Source of the DNA: Silanimonas sp.
Lineage (GTDB): Bacteria > Pseudomonadota > Gammaproteobacteria > Xanthomonadales > Xanthomonadaceae
DNA length: 64,000 nucleotides
Assembly (NCBI GenBank): GCA_018334015.1
Contig: JAGXTI010000037.1
Span: 21,390 to 85,389, forward strand
Reading direction: 5' to 3'
The notes beneath the pieces are model-generated. The model was given only the letters and a program-made list of their open reading frames with translations. It was not told the origin of the DNA and searched no databases. The translations under genes and the position numbers were made by a program. Shown piece by piece: positions 9,072 through 23,169 of this stretch (positions within the stretch are counted from its first letter, which is position 1; every line of letters begins with the position of its first letter).

Positions 9072-11480
9072 ATGACGCATCGCCCGACCCGCCGCCTGCT
9101 CGCCCTCGCCCTCGCCGCCGCCCTTTCCGGTCAAGCCTTCGCCCAGCAGATCGGCGCCTTCACGGTGCAGGACATCCGCGTCGACGGCCTGCAACGCATC
9201 TCCGCCGGCACCGTGTTCGCCTACCTGCCCATCGAACGCGGTGAACGCATCGACCCGGCCCGCGCCGGCGAAGCGATCCGCGCATTGTTCCGCACCGGCT
9301 TCTTCAGTGATGTCTCGCTCTCGCGGGAGAACGGCATTCTGGTGATCAGCGTGGTCGAGCGGCCGGCCATCAACAGCATCACCCTCTCCGGCAACCGCGA
9401 CATCCAGACCGACGAGCTGCTGCGCGGCCTGCGCGGCATCGGCCTTGCCGAGGGCGAGACCTTCAACCCGCTGGCGGTCGACCGGGTCACCCAGGAACTG
9501 ATCCGGCAGTACAACAACCGCGGCAAGTACTCGGTCACCATCACGCCCTCGATCACCGCGCTGCCGCTCAACCGGGTCGATGTCGCCATTGCCATCGACG
9601 AGGGCGATGCCGCCCGCATCCGCGACATCAACATCGTCGGCAACACCCTGTTCAGCGACGCCGAACTGCGCCAGGGCTGGGAATCGAACACCAGCAACTG
9701 GCTGTCCTGGTTCCGCCGCGACGACCAGTACTCGCGGGAGAAGCTGGCCGGCGACCTGGAGCGGCTCACCAATTTCTACCTCGACCGCGGCTTCGTCGAT
9801 TTCAATGTCGAATCCACCCAGGTCGCGATCAGCCCCGACCGCCGCGACATGACCATCGCCGCCAGTGTCGTCGAGGGCGAGAAGTTCACCATTTCCTCGG
9901 TGCAGATCAGCGGCGATACCGTGCTGCCCTTGACCGAGGTCGAAGGCATGGTGCTGGTGCAGCCGGGCCAGACCTTCTCGCGGCAGCTGCTGGAGATCAC
10001 CTCCGACGGCATCGCCGCCGTGCTCGGCAACATCGGCCACGCTTTCGCCGAGGTCAACCCGGTCCCGACCATCGACCGCGAGAACAACGAGGTCGCCATC
10101 AACCTGGTGGTCAACCCCGGTCCGCGTGTGGCGGTACGGCGCATCGTCTTCCGCGGCAACAACACCACCGCCGATGAAGTGCTGCGTCGCGAGTTCCGTC
10201 AGTTCGAGGGCACCTGGTATTCGCAGGCCGCGATCGACCGCTCGAAGGTCCGCCTGCAGCGCCTCGGTTACTTCGAGACGGTCGAAATCGAGACCCCAGC
10301 GGTGGCTGGCCAGCCCGACCAGGTCGATGTCGTGGTCACGGTCAAGGAACGCCAGTTCGGCCAGTTCCAGTTCGGCCTCGGCTTCAGCCAGGTGTTCGGC
10401 GCCTCGATCCAGCTGGCGCTCTCGCAGAACAACTTCCTCGGCTCGGGCAACCGGGTGTCGATTTCGGCGCAGCGCAACAGCTTCAGCCGGGCTCTGAGCT
10501 TCTCCTTCCTCGACCCCTACTTCACCGACGACGGCATCTCGGTCGGTTACAACGTCGCCTTCAGCGAGAACGATTTCAGCGATTTCAACATCGCCAACTT
10601 CTCCAGCGACAACGCCAGCTTCGAGGCGGTGTTCGGCCTGCCGCTCTCGGAGACCGACTCGATCACCGCCGCTTTCGGCATCGACCGGGTCGATCTCACC
10701 ACCACCGACGGCGGCACGCCGCCGGAACTGATCGACTTCCTGGTCGGCGCGCTCGGTGACCGTGCGCGTTTCCCGGAGTTCTGCATCGACGATGACAACG
10801 ATCCGGCCACGCCCTGCGTGATCACCCCGGGCGCCAACCGGCAGTGGACGGTCAACGCCTGGCGTGCGCAGTTCGGCTGGGCACGCGACAGCCGCAACCA
10901 CTTCCTGACCCCGACCGCCGGCACCTTCAACCGCATCGGTGCCGAGATCGCCCTGCCCGGCTCCGACCTCGAATACTTCAAGGTTTTCTACGACTTCTCG
11001 AAGTTCTGGCCTCTCCACCGCGCCCTGGTCATCGAAACCCGTACTTCGCTCGGCTTCGGCGACAGCTACGGCGATTCCGGCGACATCGGCCTGCCCTTTT
11101 TCGAGAACTTCTACGCCGGCGGCCCCGGCTCCCTGCGCGGCTTCGAGCAGAACACCCTCGGTCCGCAGTCCACACTGCAGTTCGCCTCCGACTTCCGCCA
11201 GTCGCTGGGCGGTGCCTTCAAGGCGATCGGCTCGATCGAGGCCTACTTCCCGACCCTGTTCGACGCCCGCGGTGCGCGTCTGTCCAGCTTCATCGACTTC
11301 GGCAACGTCTGGCGCAGCGCCAGCGATTTCGATGCCAACGATCTGCGCGCCTCGGCCGGCGTGGCCCTGCAGTGGCAGTCGCCGATGGGCCCGATCTCGA
11401 TCTCTTGGGCGGCCCCGCTGCGCCAGCGCGAGGGCGACCGGATCGAGCGCCTGCAGTTCACCTTCGGCGGACAGTTCTGA
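9072..11480 (+). CDS. bamA: Outer-membrane protein assembly factor BamA
   Basis: Central outer-membrane component of the BAM complex that inserts beta-barrel proteins. The 802 residues comprise a signal peptide (cleavage after AFA, residue ~24), five POTRA domains (about 25-425) and a C-terminal barrel ending in Phe. The barrel contains the conserved GGPGSLRGFEQNT (RGF loop 6). An apparent surface loop has two Cys (571 and 582) enclosing IDDDNDPATP, an acidic stretch that looks calcium- or disulfide-related. No skp gene follows. Confidence 0.96.
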   Translation: MTHRPTRRLLALALAAALSGQAFAQQIGAFTVQDIRVDGLQRISAGTVFAYLPIERGERIDPARAGEAIRALFRTGFFSDVSLSRENGILVISVVERPAINSITLSGNRDIQTDELLRGLRGIGLAEGETFNPLAVDRVTQELIRQYNNRGKYSVTITPSITALPLNRVDVAIAIDEGDAARIRDINIVGNTLFSDAELRQGWESNTSNWLSWFRRDDQYSREKLAGDLERLTNFYLDRGFVDFNVESTQVAISPDRRDMTIAASVVEGEKFTISSVQISGDTVLPLTEVEGMVLVQPGQTFSRQLLEITSDGIAAVLGNIGHAFAEVNPVPTIDRENNEVAINLVVNPGPRVAVRRIVFRGNNTTADEVLRREFRQFEGTWYSQAAIDRSKVRLQRLGYFETVEIETPAVAGQPDQVDVVVTVKERQFGQFQFGLGFSQVFGASIQLALSQNNFLGSGNRVSISAQRNSFSRALSFSFLDPYFTDDGISVGYNVAFSENDFSDFNIANFSSDNASFEAVFGLPLSETDSITAAFGIDRVDLTTTDGGTPPELIDFLVGALGDRARFPEFCIDDDNDPATPCVITPGANRQWTVNAWRAQFGWARDSRNHFLTPTAGTFNRIGAEIALPGSDLEYFKVFYDFSKFWPLHRALVIETRTSLGFGDSYGDSGDIGLPFFENFYAGGPGSLRGFEQNTLGPQSTLQFASDFRQSLGGAFKAIGSIEAYFPTLFDARGARLSSFIDFGNVWRSASDFDANDLRASAGVALQWQSPMGPISISWAAPLRQREGDRIERLQFTFGGQF

Positions 11481-11486
11481 AGGCCG

Positions 11487-12521
11487 ATGGACGGCAAGGC
11501 CGCCGGCCACCGCCTCTCCGGACTGGCTGCGCGCTTCGGCCTCGATTGGCGTGGCGAGGACGTGCTGCTGCAGGGCGTGAGCACGCTGCAGGCGGCTGAG
11601 CCGGCACCGGGCTCGCTGGCCTTTCTCGCCAACCCGGCCTACCGCCGCCATCTCGCCAGCACCCGCGCCGCCGCCGTCCTGCTGCACCCGGCCGAAGCGG
11701 CGGTCTGCCCGGTGCCGGTGCTGCTGAGCGACACGCCTTACGCCAGCTACGCCCGCATCGCCGCGCTGTTCGAACCGAAGCCGAATCGCCCGGCCGGCGT
11801 GCACCCGAGCGCAGTGGTCGATACCACGGCCCAGATCGATCCCAGCGCCCATGTCGGTGCGCAGGCCGTGATCGGCGCCGGCAGCCGGATCGCTGCCCGT
11901 GCCGTGGTTGGCCCCGGCTGCGTGGTCGGCGAGGATTGCGTGCTGGGCGAGGACTGCGAACTGGTGGCCCGGGTCACCCTGGTCCGCCGCGTCCGCCTCG
12001 GCCGCCGCGTGCTGGTGCATCCGGGCGCGGTGCTCGGCGCCGACGGCTTCGGCATCGCGGTGGAGGGCGGCAGCTGGCTCAAGGTGCCGCAACTGGGCGG
12101 CGTGGTGATCGGCGACGACTGCGAGATCGGCGCCAACACCACGATCGACCGCGGCGCCATCGAGGACACCGTGCTCGAGGAGGACGTCCGCCTCGACAAC
12201 CAGATCCAGATCGGCCACAACGTCCACATCGGCGCCCACACCGCCATGGCCGGCTGCGCCGCCATCGCCGGCTCGACGCGGATCGGCCGCTGGTGCCTGA
12301 TTGGCGGCGGGGCGGGCATCGTCGGCCACATCAGCATCACCGACCGGGTCAGCATCGCTGCGATGAGCCTGGTCACCGGCAGCATCGAGCAGCCCGGCGA
12401 GTACGCCTCTGGCACGCCGCTGCTGCCCAAGCGCCAGTGGCGCCGCAATGCCGTGCGTTTCGGCCAGCTCGACCGGATCGTCCGCGCCCTCAAGACCCAG
12501 GAGTTCGTCCCGCATGACTGA
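11487..12521 (+). CDS. lpxD: UDP-3-O-(3-hydroxyacyl)glucosamine N-acyltransferase LpxD
   Basis: Third lipid A step: adds a 3-hydroxyacyl chain from ACP to the glucosamine amine. The 344-residue product has an N-terminal uridine-binding domain, then left-handed hexapeptide repeats (I/V/L-G-x-x-x). His244 in QIGHNVHIG is the likely catalytic base. The start lies six bases after bamA, and its end overlaps fabZ by 8 bases. Confidence 0.95.
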   Translation: MDGKAAGHRLSGLAARFGLDWRGEDVLLQGVSTLQAAEPAPGSLAFLANPAYRRHLASTRAAAVLLHPAEAAVCPVPVLLSDTPYASYARIAALFEPKPNRPAGVHPSAVVDTTAQIDPSAHVGAQAVIGAGSRIAARAVVGPGCVVGEDCVLGEDCELVARVTLVRRVRLGRRVLVHPGAVLGADGFGIAVEGGSWLKVPQLGGVVIGDDCEIGANTTIDRGAIEDTVLEEDVRLDNQIQIGHNVHIGAHTAMAGCAAIAGSTRIGRWCLIGGGAGIVGHISITDRVSIAAMSLVTGSIEQPGEYASGTPLLPKRQWRRNAVRFGQLDRIVRALKTQEFVPHD

Positions 12522-12981
12522 TCCCCGCCTCCCGCTCGATGTGCGCTGCATCGAACGCCTGCTGCCGCACCGTTACCCCTTCCTGCTGATCGACCGGGTG
12601 ATCGCCTTCGAGGCCGGCCGCTCGATCGTCGCGCTGAAGAACGTCACCGCCAACGAGCCGCATTTCACCGGCCATTTCCCCGGCAACCCGGTGATGCCGG
12701 GCGTGCTGGTGATCGAGGCCATGGCCCAGGCCGGCGGCCTGCTGACCATCCTGACCGACGGCGCAGGCTGCGACGAGAACGGCCAACCCAACCGGTTCTA
12801 CCTGGTCAAGGTCGACAAGGCCCGCTTCAGCCGGATGGTGGTGCCGGGCGACCAGTTGCGGCTGGAGGTGCAACTCAAGCGCAGCATCCGCAACATGGCG
12901 CTCTACGAGGGACGCGCCCTGGTCGATGGCAAGGAGGTCGCCAGCGCCGAAATGCTGTGCGCGGAGACCCGCTCGACATGA
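12514..12981 (+). CDS. fabZ: 3-hydroxyacyl-[acyl-carrier-protein] dehydratase FabZ
   Basis: Hot-dog dehydratase of fatty-acid elongation acting on 3-hydroxyacyl-ACP, the same pool used by LpxA and LpxD. The 155 residues include [14 protein letters not shown] and [14 protein letters not shown]. The catalytic pair falls at His54 and Glu68, exactly the family spacing. It starts inside the lpxD end and its TGA overlaps the lpxA ATG. Confidence 0.96.
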   Translation: MTDPRLPLDVRCIERLLPHRYPFLLIDRVIAFEAGRSIVALKNVTANEPHFTGHFPGNPVMPGVLVIEAMAQAGGLLTILTDGAGCDENGQPNRFYLVKVDKARFSRMVVPGDQLRLEVQLKRSIRNMALYEGRALVDGKEVASAEMLCAETRST

Positions 12982-13751
12982 GCATCCATCCTTCGGCCCT
13001 GATCGATCCGGCCGCCCGCCTGGAGGAGGGTGTCTCGGTCGGGCCGTTCACGGTGATCGGTGCCGGCGTCGAGATCGGCGCGGGCAGCCGCATCGGCAGC
13101 CACTGCGTGATCGCCGGCCCGACCCGGATCGGCCGCGACAACACCATCCACGCCCACGCCAGCCTCGGCGGCGAGCCGCAAGACAAGAAACACAAAGGCG
13201 AAGCCACCCGGCTCCTCATCGGCGATCGCAACACGTTTTTCGAGTTCACCACCGTCTCGCGCGGCACCGTCGACGGCGGTGGCGTCACCCGTGTCGGCAA
13301 CGACAACTGGATCATGGCCTACGCCCACATCGCCCACGATTGCGTGGTCGGTGACCACTGCGTGCTGGCCAACAACGCCACCCTGGCCGGCCATGTGGTG
13401 CTGGAGGACTGGGTGATCCTGGGTGGCTTCGTCGGCATCCACCAGTTCTGCCGGATCGGTGCGCACGCCTTCATCGGCATGGGCAGCCTGGTCAATGCCG
13501 ATGTGCCGCCTTTCGTGATCGCCGCCGACCAGTACGCCGTGCCGCGCGGCATCAATGTGGAAGGGCTCAAGCGTCGCGGCTTCGAGCCCGAGCGCATCGC
13601 CACGATCAAGCGCGCCTACCGTGCGCTGTTCATGTCGGGCGCGCCGCTGGCCGCGGCCAAGCAGCAGCTCGCCGAGACCGCCGAAAGCTCGGCGGACGTG
13701 GCCCGGATGCTCGCCTTCATCGAGAAGAGCGAGCGCGGGCTGCTGCGCTGA
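12978..13751 (+). CDS. lpxA: UDP-N-acetylglucosamine acyltransferase LpxA
   Basis: First lipid A enzyme, O-acylating UDP-GlcNAc in the cytosol. Its 257 residues are standard. Hexapeptide repeats run from about residue 5 to 180, with His120 of [10 protein letters not shown] as catalytic base. The C-terminal helical domain begins near [10 protein letters not shown]. The ATG overlaps the fabZ stop (ATGA). The next gene, lpxB, starts ten bases after its stop. Confidence 0.96.
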   Translation: MSIHPSALIDPAARLEEGVSVGPFTVIGAGVEIGAGSRIGSHCVIAGPTRIGRDNTIHAHASLGGEPQDKKHKGEATRLLIGDRNTFFEFTTVSRGTVDGGGVTRVGNDNWIMAYAHIAHDCVVGDHCVLANNATLAGHVVLEDWVILGGFVGIHQFCRIGAHAFIGMGSLVNADVPPFVIAADQYAVPRGINVEGLKRRGFEPERIATIKRAYRALFMSGAPLAAAKQQLAETAESSADVARMLAFIEKSERGLLR

Positions 13752-13761
13752 AGGCCCGGCG

Positions 13762-14934
13762 ATGAGCGAGGCCGCGACGCGAGCGCTTCGCATCGCCTTG
13801 GTCGCCGGTGAAGCCTCGGGCGACCTGCTCGGCGCGGCACTCGTGCGCGACCTCAAGGCCCTGCACCCCGAGGCTGAATTCGCCGGCATCGCCGGGCCGG
13901 AGATGCGCGCCGCCGGCGTGGTGGCCTGGCACGACTGCGAGGAGCTGGCGGTAATGGGCCTGGTCGAGGTGCTGAAGCACCTGCCGCGTCTGCTGCGCCT
14001 GCGCAAGGCCCTGCGTGAGCGCCTGTTGGCCTGGCAGCCCGATGTGCTGATCGGCATCGACGCGCCGGACTTCAACCTTGGCCTCGAAGCGTGGCTGAAG
14101 AAGCGCGGCATCCGCACCGTGCACTACGTCAGCCCGTCCGTGTGGGCTTGGCGCGAGAGCCGCGCGGCGACGATCGGCCGCTCGGCCGACCGCGTGCTCT
14201 GCCTGTTCCCGATGGAGCCCGCGATCTACGCGAAACACGGCGTGGACGCGCGCTTCGTCGGCCATCCGCTGGCCGCCATGCTGCCCCTGCGCCCCGAGCG
14301 CGAGGCCGCCCGCAGCGCACTGGGCATCGCCGGCGATGGACCGCTGCTGGCCCTGCTGCCGGGCAGCCGCGGCAGCGAGATCGCCCGGCTGGGGCCGGTC
14401 TTCCTCGATGCCGTGGCCCTGCTGCTGCACGACCAACCCGGCTTGCGCGTGCTGGCACCGATGGCCAACGCCCGCTGCCGCGAACGCTTCCAGCGCCTGC
14501 TCCTCGAGCACCCGGCCTCGCTGGCCCTGCACGCTGCCGTGCATCTGGTCGATGGCCGCGCCCGCGAGGCGATGGTGGCCAGCGACGCGGTGCTGCTGGC
14601 CTCCGGCACCGCCGCGCTGGAGGCCATGCTCGCCAAGCGGCCGATGGTGGTGGCCTACCGCATCGCCCCGCTCACGCATTTCATCGTCAAGGCTTTCGGC
14701 CTGCTCAAGGTCGATCGCTACAGCCTGCCCAACGTGCTGGCCGGCGAGGCGCTGGTGATCGAGCGCATGCAGGCCGACTGCCGGGCTGAGCAACTGGCCG
14801 AGGACATCGGCAGCCTGCTCCGCGAAGGCCTCACACCGGCGCAACTGGCGCGCTTCGAGGCCCTGCATGAATCGCTGCGGGCACCGGCACCGCGTGCCGC
14901 CGCGCTGGCGGTGGCCGAGGGCCTGCAGCGGTGA
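13762..14934 (+). CDS. lpxB: Lipid-A-disaccharide synthase LpxB
   Basis: Glycosyltransferase (GT19) that joins UDP-diacylglucosamine to lipid X. The 390 residues begin with [19 protein letters not shown], the family N-terminal motif. [13 protein letters not shown] (near 120), [10 protein letters not shown] (near 198) and [11 protein letters not shown] (near 278) are recognisable. ATG 13762 is selected because it opens this motif. The GTG of rnhB overlaps its stop. Confidence 0.95.
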   Translation: MSEAATRALRIALVAGEASGDLLGAALVRDLKALHPEAEFAGIAGPEMRAAGVVAWHDCEELAVMGLVEVLKHLPRLLRLRKALRERLLAWQPDVLIGIDAPDFNLGLEAWLKKRGIRTVHYVSPSVWAWRESRAATIGRSADRVLCLFPMEPAIYAKHGVDARFVGHPLAAMLPLRPEREAARSALGIAGDGPLLALLPGSRGSEIARLGPVFLDAVALLLHDQPGLRVLAPMANARCRERFQRLLLEHPASLALHAAVHLVDGRAREAMVASDAVLLASGTAALEAMLAKRPMVVAYRIAPLTHFIVKAFGLLKVDRYSLPNVLAGEALVIERMQADCRAEQLAEDIGSLLREGLTPAQLARFEALHESLRAPAPRAAALAVAEGLQR

Positions 14935-15608
14935 GCCGTCCAGCCGCCACGCAGCCTTGCTCGACGGCGGCGGGCGATGCCGGCTTCCTCGATCCGTCCT
15001 GGGACGGCAGCGGCATCGCCGGCGTCGACGAGGCCGGCCGCGGGCCACTCGCCGGACCGCTGGCGGTGGCGGCGGTGATCCTCGATCCGCGCCGTCGCAT
15101 CGAGGGGCTGGCCGACTCCAAGCGGCTCAGCGCTGCCGCGCGCGAGGCCCTGTTCCCACGCATCCAAGCCCAGGCTCTGGCCTTCTCGATCGTTCGAGTG
15201 GACGCCCTCGAGATCGACCGCATCAACATCCTGCAGGCCACCCTGGCCGGCATGCGCCGCGCCGTCGAAGCACTCGCGGTCGCGCCGACGAAGGTGCTGG
15301 TCGATGGCAACCGCGTTCCGCCGGGGCTTGCCCTGCCGGCCTATGCCATCGTCCGGGGTGATGCCCGGGTGGCGGCGATCGCGGCGGCCTCGATCCTCGC
15401 CAAGGTCGCCCGCGACCGCTGGCTGCACGAGCTCGACGCGCAGCATCCGGGCTACGGCTTCGCGGCGCACAAGGGCTACCCGACGCCGACCCATCTCGAT
15501 GCCCTGCGCCGGCTCGGACCCTGCCCGGCGCACCGGCGCAGCTTCGCGCCAGTGCAGGCCTGCCTGCCCACCGTCTCGGGCCTTGTCCGGCCGGGAACGG
15601 GCACGTAG
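14931..15608 (+). CDS. rnhB: Ribonuclease HII
   Basis: Endonuclease that cuts RNA in RNA-DNA hybrids and at single misincorporated ribonucleotides. The 225-residue product contains [16 protein letters not shown], with the first catalytic Asp-Glu pair, plus [18 protein letters not shown] and [17 protein letters not shown] 14931 overlaps the lpxB stop (GTGA). The ~25 residues before the core domain are somewhat longer than usual and of low complexity. Confidence 0.94.
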   Translation: MSRPAATQPCSTAAGDAGFLDPSWDGSGIAGVDEAGRGPLAGPLAVAAVILDPRRRIEGLADSKRLSAAAREALFPRIQAQALAFSIVRVDALEIDRINILQATLAGMRRAVEALAVAPTKVLVDGNRVPPGLALPAYAIVRGDARVAAIAAASILAKVARDRWLHELDAQHPGYGFAAHKGYPTPTHLDALRRLGPCPAHRRSFAPVQACLPTVSGLVRPGTGT

Positions 15609-15635
15609 CCTGCCGCACCCGCCCCGGACGCCGCC

Positions 15636-19124
<3,489 letters not shown>

Positions 19125-19141
19125 ACGCCCCGTCCGCTTGC

Positions 19142-19147
19142 TAGACT
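19142..19147 (+). promoter_or_regulatory. Putative extended -10 box of accA
   Basis: TAGACT preceded by TGC (extended -10). It lies 17 bases after the dnaE stop and 53 bases before the accA ATG. No good -35 box is visible. Confidence 0.4.
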
Positions 19148-19200
19148 GTTTGCTCTAGTGCACCGCGCTCAGCGCGCCGTCCCCGTCCAGATCCGGCCGA

Positions 19201-20160
<960 letters not shown>

Positions 20161-20219
20161 GGGGCATCGCCGGGCGTCGCCGTTTGCGGCCGATGGCGCT
20201 CGACAGGCAGGCTTGCGGC

Positions 20220-21512
20220 ATGGACCTGCCCGCCCTGCCCGATCCCACCGCCCACCGGCTGCTGCTGGGCTTCAGCGGTGGCCGCGATTCGAGCGCCCTG
20301 CTGCACCGGCTGGCGGCGCTGCGATTCGAGCGCGGCTGGAGCCTGCGCGCGGTCCATGTCGACCACGGCTTGCACCCGGACTCGACTGAGTGGGCGGTGC
20401 AGGCCTGCGCCACCGCCGCTGCACTGGCGGTGCCCTGCAGCGTTCGGCGGGTCGATGTGCAGGCCCACGGCCAAGGCCCCGAGGCCGCCGCCCGTCGTGC
20501 CCGAATGGCGGCCTTCGCCGCAGAGCGCCAGCCCGATGAAGTGCTGGTGCTGGCCCAGCACCGCGACGATCAACTGGAAACCCTGCTGCTCGCCCTGTTG
20601 CGCGGTCGCGACCGCGGTCTGGCCGGGATGCGGCCCTGGACCGTGGACGCCCGAGGTCCGGTCTGGCGGCCCCTGCTTGATGTGGCCGGCGCGACCGTGG
20701 CCGCCTACGCCACCCGGCACGGGCTGGCCTGGATCGAGGACCCCTCGAACCGTGACCCGCACTTCGAGCGCAATGCCCTCCGGCACGAGGTACTGCCGGC
20801 GATCCACGCGCGCTTTCCAGCCGCGGCATCGGCCATGCTGGCCTTGGCCGAGCGCCAGGCGGCGGCCCAGCGGGTGCTGGCCACGCAGGCCGAGGCCGAC
20901 CTCGCCCGGCTCTCCGAGAACGGCCATCTGGGCCTCGATGCCGCGGGTCTGCGCGCCCTCGGCCCTGATCGCGGCGGCATCGCCCTGCGGCACTGGGCGG
21001 CATCGCAGGGCGGAAGACTGAGCAGCGATGCGCTCCAGCGCGTGTTCGGCGAATGGGCCGCGCTGCCGGCCGGCCGCGCCACCCGGCACGCTCAAGGCCG
21101 GCATTGGCTGCGGCAATGGAAGGGGCGCCTGTGGTGGACTCCGCGCGGGTCGCCCGGCTTGGCAAGGCCCGGGCCGAGTGCTGCCTGGGATGGCCGTGCG
21201 CCCCTCGATCTCGGTGCTGGCGGCCGGCTGCAACTGATCGGGGCCGAGGCCCTGCCCGAGCCACTGCATCCACGCCGGCGTGACGAGGGCGACTGGCGGC
21301 TGGCCAGCACCGGGCAGCCTGCCCGACGCCTGTCGGACTGGCTGGCGCGCTGGCGGCTGCCGCCCTGGTTGCGCGACGAGGTGCCGGTGCTGGTGGACGA
21401 GCAGGGAACGGTGCAGGCGATCGCCGATCTCGCCTACGCGCCGCACTTCGAGGCCTGGCTGCAGGCCCGCGGCGCCCGCCTGCTTTGGCAGCCGGGGCCG
21501 GGCCTTGGGTAG
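20220..21512 (+). CDS. tilS: tRNA(Ile)-lysidine synthase
   Basis: Converts the wobble cytidine of the tRNA-Ile CAU anticodon to lysidine, so the tRNA reads AUA. The 430-residue product has the PP-loop LLLGFSGGRDSSALLH near residue 13, VHVDHGL near 44, and RHGLAWIEDPSN near 166. ATG 20220 is chosen because it opens the conserved domain; an in-frame ATG at 20193 is possible. C-terminal substrate-binding domains appear intact but diverged. Confidence 0.92.
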   Translation: MDLPALPDPTAHRLLLGFSGGRDSSALLHRLAALRFERGWSLRAVHVDHGLHPDSTEWAVQACATAAALAVPCSVRRVDVQAHGQGPEAAARRARMAAFAAERQPDEVLVLAQHRDDQLETLLLALLRGRDRGLAGMRPWTVDARGPVWRPLLDVAGATVAAYATRHGLAWIEDPSNRDPHFERNALRHEVLPAIHARFPAAASAMLALAERQAAAQRVLATQAEADLARLSENGHLGLDAAGLRALGPDRGGIALRHWAASQGGRLSSDALQRVFGEWAALPAGRATRHAQGRHWLRQWKGRLWWTPRGSPGLARPGPSAAWDGRAPLDLGAGGRLQLIGAEALPEPLHPRRRDEGDWRLASTGQPARRLSDWLARWRLPPWLRDEVPVLVDEQGTVQAIADLAYAPHFEAWLQARGARLLWQPGPGLG

Positions 21513-21515
21513 ACT
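21485..21515 (+). promoter_or_regulatory. Putative promoter of a leaderless xseB transcript
   Basis: TTGGCA (21485-21490), a 19-base spacer, and TAGACT (21510-21515). The xseB ATG begins 6 bases after the -10 box, so transcription would start at or next to the start codon. Confidence 0.5.
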
Positions 21516-21521
21516 GCTCCC

Positions 21522-21764
21522 ATGCCCACCCCCCCGAATGCCCCGCAGGCTTTCGAGCAGGCCCTCGAAGAACTCGATGGCCTGGTGAGGACGCTGGAAT
21601 CCGGCGACCTCAGCCTTGAAGCATCGCTTGCCCTCTACGAACGCGGCGTCGTCCTCTACCGCCAGTGCCAGGGCGCGCTGGAGCAGGCCGAGTTGCGCAT
21701 CCGCCTGCTCGCCGATCCGGCCGACCCCGCCTCGGCCCGCGAGTTCCAGCCCGATGGCGGTTGA
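21522..21764 (+). CDS. xseB: Exodeoxyribonuclease VII small subunit
   Basis: Small subunit that, with XseA, degrades single-stranded DNA from both ends. The 80 residues form the expected two-helix hairpin, with [32 protein letters not shown] as the conserved core. It starts just after a TAGACT box, and no Shine-Dalgarno is possible if transcription begins at +1. Its end overlaps ispA by 11 bases, the usual partner in many proteobacteria. Confidence 0.94.
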   Translation: MPTPPNAPQAFEQALEELDGLVRTLESGDLSLEASLALYERGVVLYRQCQGALEQAELRIRLLADPADPASAREFQPDGG

Positions 21765-22680
21765 GGCCAAACTCGAGGCCTGGCGGGCACGCATCGACGC
21801 CTTCCTCGACGCCCGCCTGCCGCCCGCCGACGAAGCCCCCGAGGCCCTGCACGCGGCCATGCGCTACGCCGTGCTGGGCCAGGGCAAGCGCCTGCGGCCC
21901 TTGCTGGTCTACGCGGCCGCCGAGGCGGTCGCAGGCCCCGGCCCCGAACCGATGGCGGCCCTCGACCACGCCGCTGCAGCCATCGAACTGGTGCACGCCT
22001 ACTCGCTGGTCCATGACGACCTGCCGGCGATGGACGACGACGCCCTGCGTCGTGGCCGACCGACCGTGCACATCGCCTTTGACGAAGCCACCGCCATCCT
22101 TGCCGGCGATGCCCTGCAAAGCGCCGCGTTCGAGGTGCTGGCCGCCGCCCCCGCCGCCCCCGAACGCGTGGTCGCGGCGCTTCGCGAACTTGCCCGGGCC
22201 GCGGGTGCTTCGGGCATGTGCGGCGGGCAGGCCATCGACATGGCGATGACCGGACGGATGCAGTCGGTGGATGCCCTCGCCGCCATGCACCGCAAGAAGA
22301 CCGGTGCCCTGATCGAAGCCGCGGTGGTGATGGGCGGGCTGCTGCGCGGTGCCGATGAGGCCCAGCTTGTCGCGCTCCGGCGCATCGGCACGCTGCTCGG
22401 CCTCGGCTTCCAGATCAAGGACGACCTGCTCGACGCCGAGGCCGATTCCATGACGCTCGGCAAAACCGCCGGCAAGGACGCGGCGCAGGGCAAGAGCACC
22501 TACGTCACCCTGCTGGGCCTCGAGGGCGCTCGTGGGCGGCTCGAGGCCGTGGCCAGCGAACTCGACGAGGCCCTGACCCTGCTCGCGGCGCAACACCAGA
22601 GTGGCGATGCGCCTGCCACCAAGGACAGCGGCCAGGCCCTTTCGGACCTGGCCGCCATGGCCCTGCGGCGCTCGCGCTGA
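21754..22680 (+). CDS. ispA: Farnesyl-diphosphate synthase (class II polyprenyl synthetase)
   Basis: Makes C15 farnesyl diphosphate, the substrate of UppS and other prenyltransferases. The 308-residue product has [11 protein letters not shown] near residue 47, the first aspartate-rich motif DDLPAMDDD near 89, and the second, [10 protein letters not shown], near 223. The ATG at 21754 overlaps the end of xseB. The stop codon abuts the stop of the opposing DUF4870 gene with no spacer. Confidence 0.95.
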   Translation: MAVEAKLEAWRARIDAFLDARLPPADEAPEALHAAMRYAVLGQGKRLRPLLVYAAAEAVAGPGPEPMAALDHAAAAIELVHAYSLVHDDLPAMDDDALRRGRPTVHIAFDEATAILAGDALQSAAFEVLAAAPAAPERVVAALRELARAAGASGMCGGQAIDMAMTGRMQSVDALAAMHRKKTGALIEAAVVMGGLLRGADEAQLVALRRIGTLLGLGFQIKDDLLDAEADSMTLGKTAGKDAAQGKSTYVTLLGLEGARGRLEAVASELDEALTLLAAQHQSGDAPATKDSGQALSDLAAMALRRSR

Positions 22681-23103
22681 TTACTTGATCAGGCGCAGCG
22701 TGAACGGGTAGCGGTAGCTGCGGCCCTCGTTGGCCCGGATCGCGGCGAGGATGGTCAGGATCAGCCAGACAAGGACGAAGGCGGCCACCAGCGGCACCAC
22801 GATGATCAGGCCCAGCCCCAGCGTGATGACGGTGAACAGGCCGAAAAGGCCGGCCATGAGCAGCGCGATGATGGCCACCGTGATGTTGAAGTTCAGGGCT
22901 TCCTTGGCCTGGTCGTCGACGAAGGGCATGGTGTCTTTTTTGATCAGCCAGACGATCAGCGGACCGATGAAGGTGCCCCAACCGCCCGCCACGCTGGTCA
23001 GGAGGCCGCCGATAAGCGCGGAGAGGTGGGCGAACATCGCCCACTGACGCTGGTCGGCGGGGATGGCGGCGGGAGCCGGAGGCGGCGCATAGGGCTCGTT
23101 CAC
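22681..23103 (-). CDS. DUF4870 domain-containing membrane protein
   Basis: Predicted inner-membrane protein of 140 residues and unknown function. A Pro/Ala-rich cytoplasmic start (about 20 residues) is followed by RQWAMFAHLSALIGG, the typical DUF4870 beginning, then three or four hydrophobic helices and a short basic C-terminus. KKDTMPFVDDQAKEALNFN between helices is the family's conserved loop. It stands alone, converging on ispA and 66 bases downstream of pmbA, so it could be read with pmbA. Confidence 0.8.
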   Translation of the reverse strand: MNEPYAPPPAPAAIPADQRQWAMFAHLSALIGGLLTSVAGGWGTFIGPLIVWLIKKDTMPFVDDQAKEALNFNITVAIIALLMAGLFGLFTVITLGLGLIIVVPLVAAFVLVWLILTILAAIRANEGRSYRYPFTLRLIK

Positions 23104-23169
23104 GGGAACTCCTGAGGGGGGGGGAACGCCCCACTGTCGTCAAAAGGTGAAGGCGCGTCAAGGACGCGC

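Noticed and set aside
9024-12551. 1175-residue minus-strand frame opposite bamA-lpxD
   Set aside because: Antisense shadow of bamA and lpxD, with repeated Ala-Asp-Gly-Val composition and no domain.
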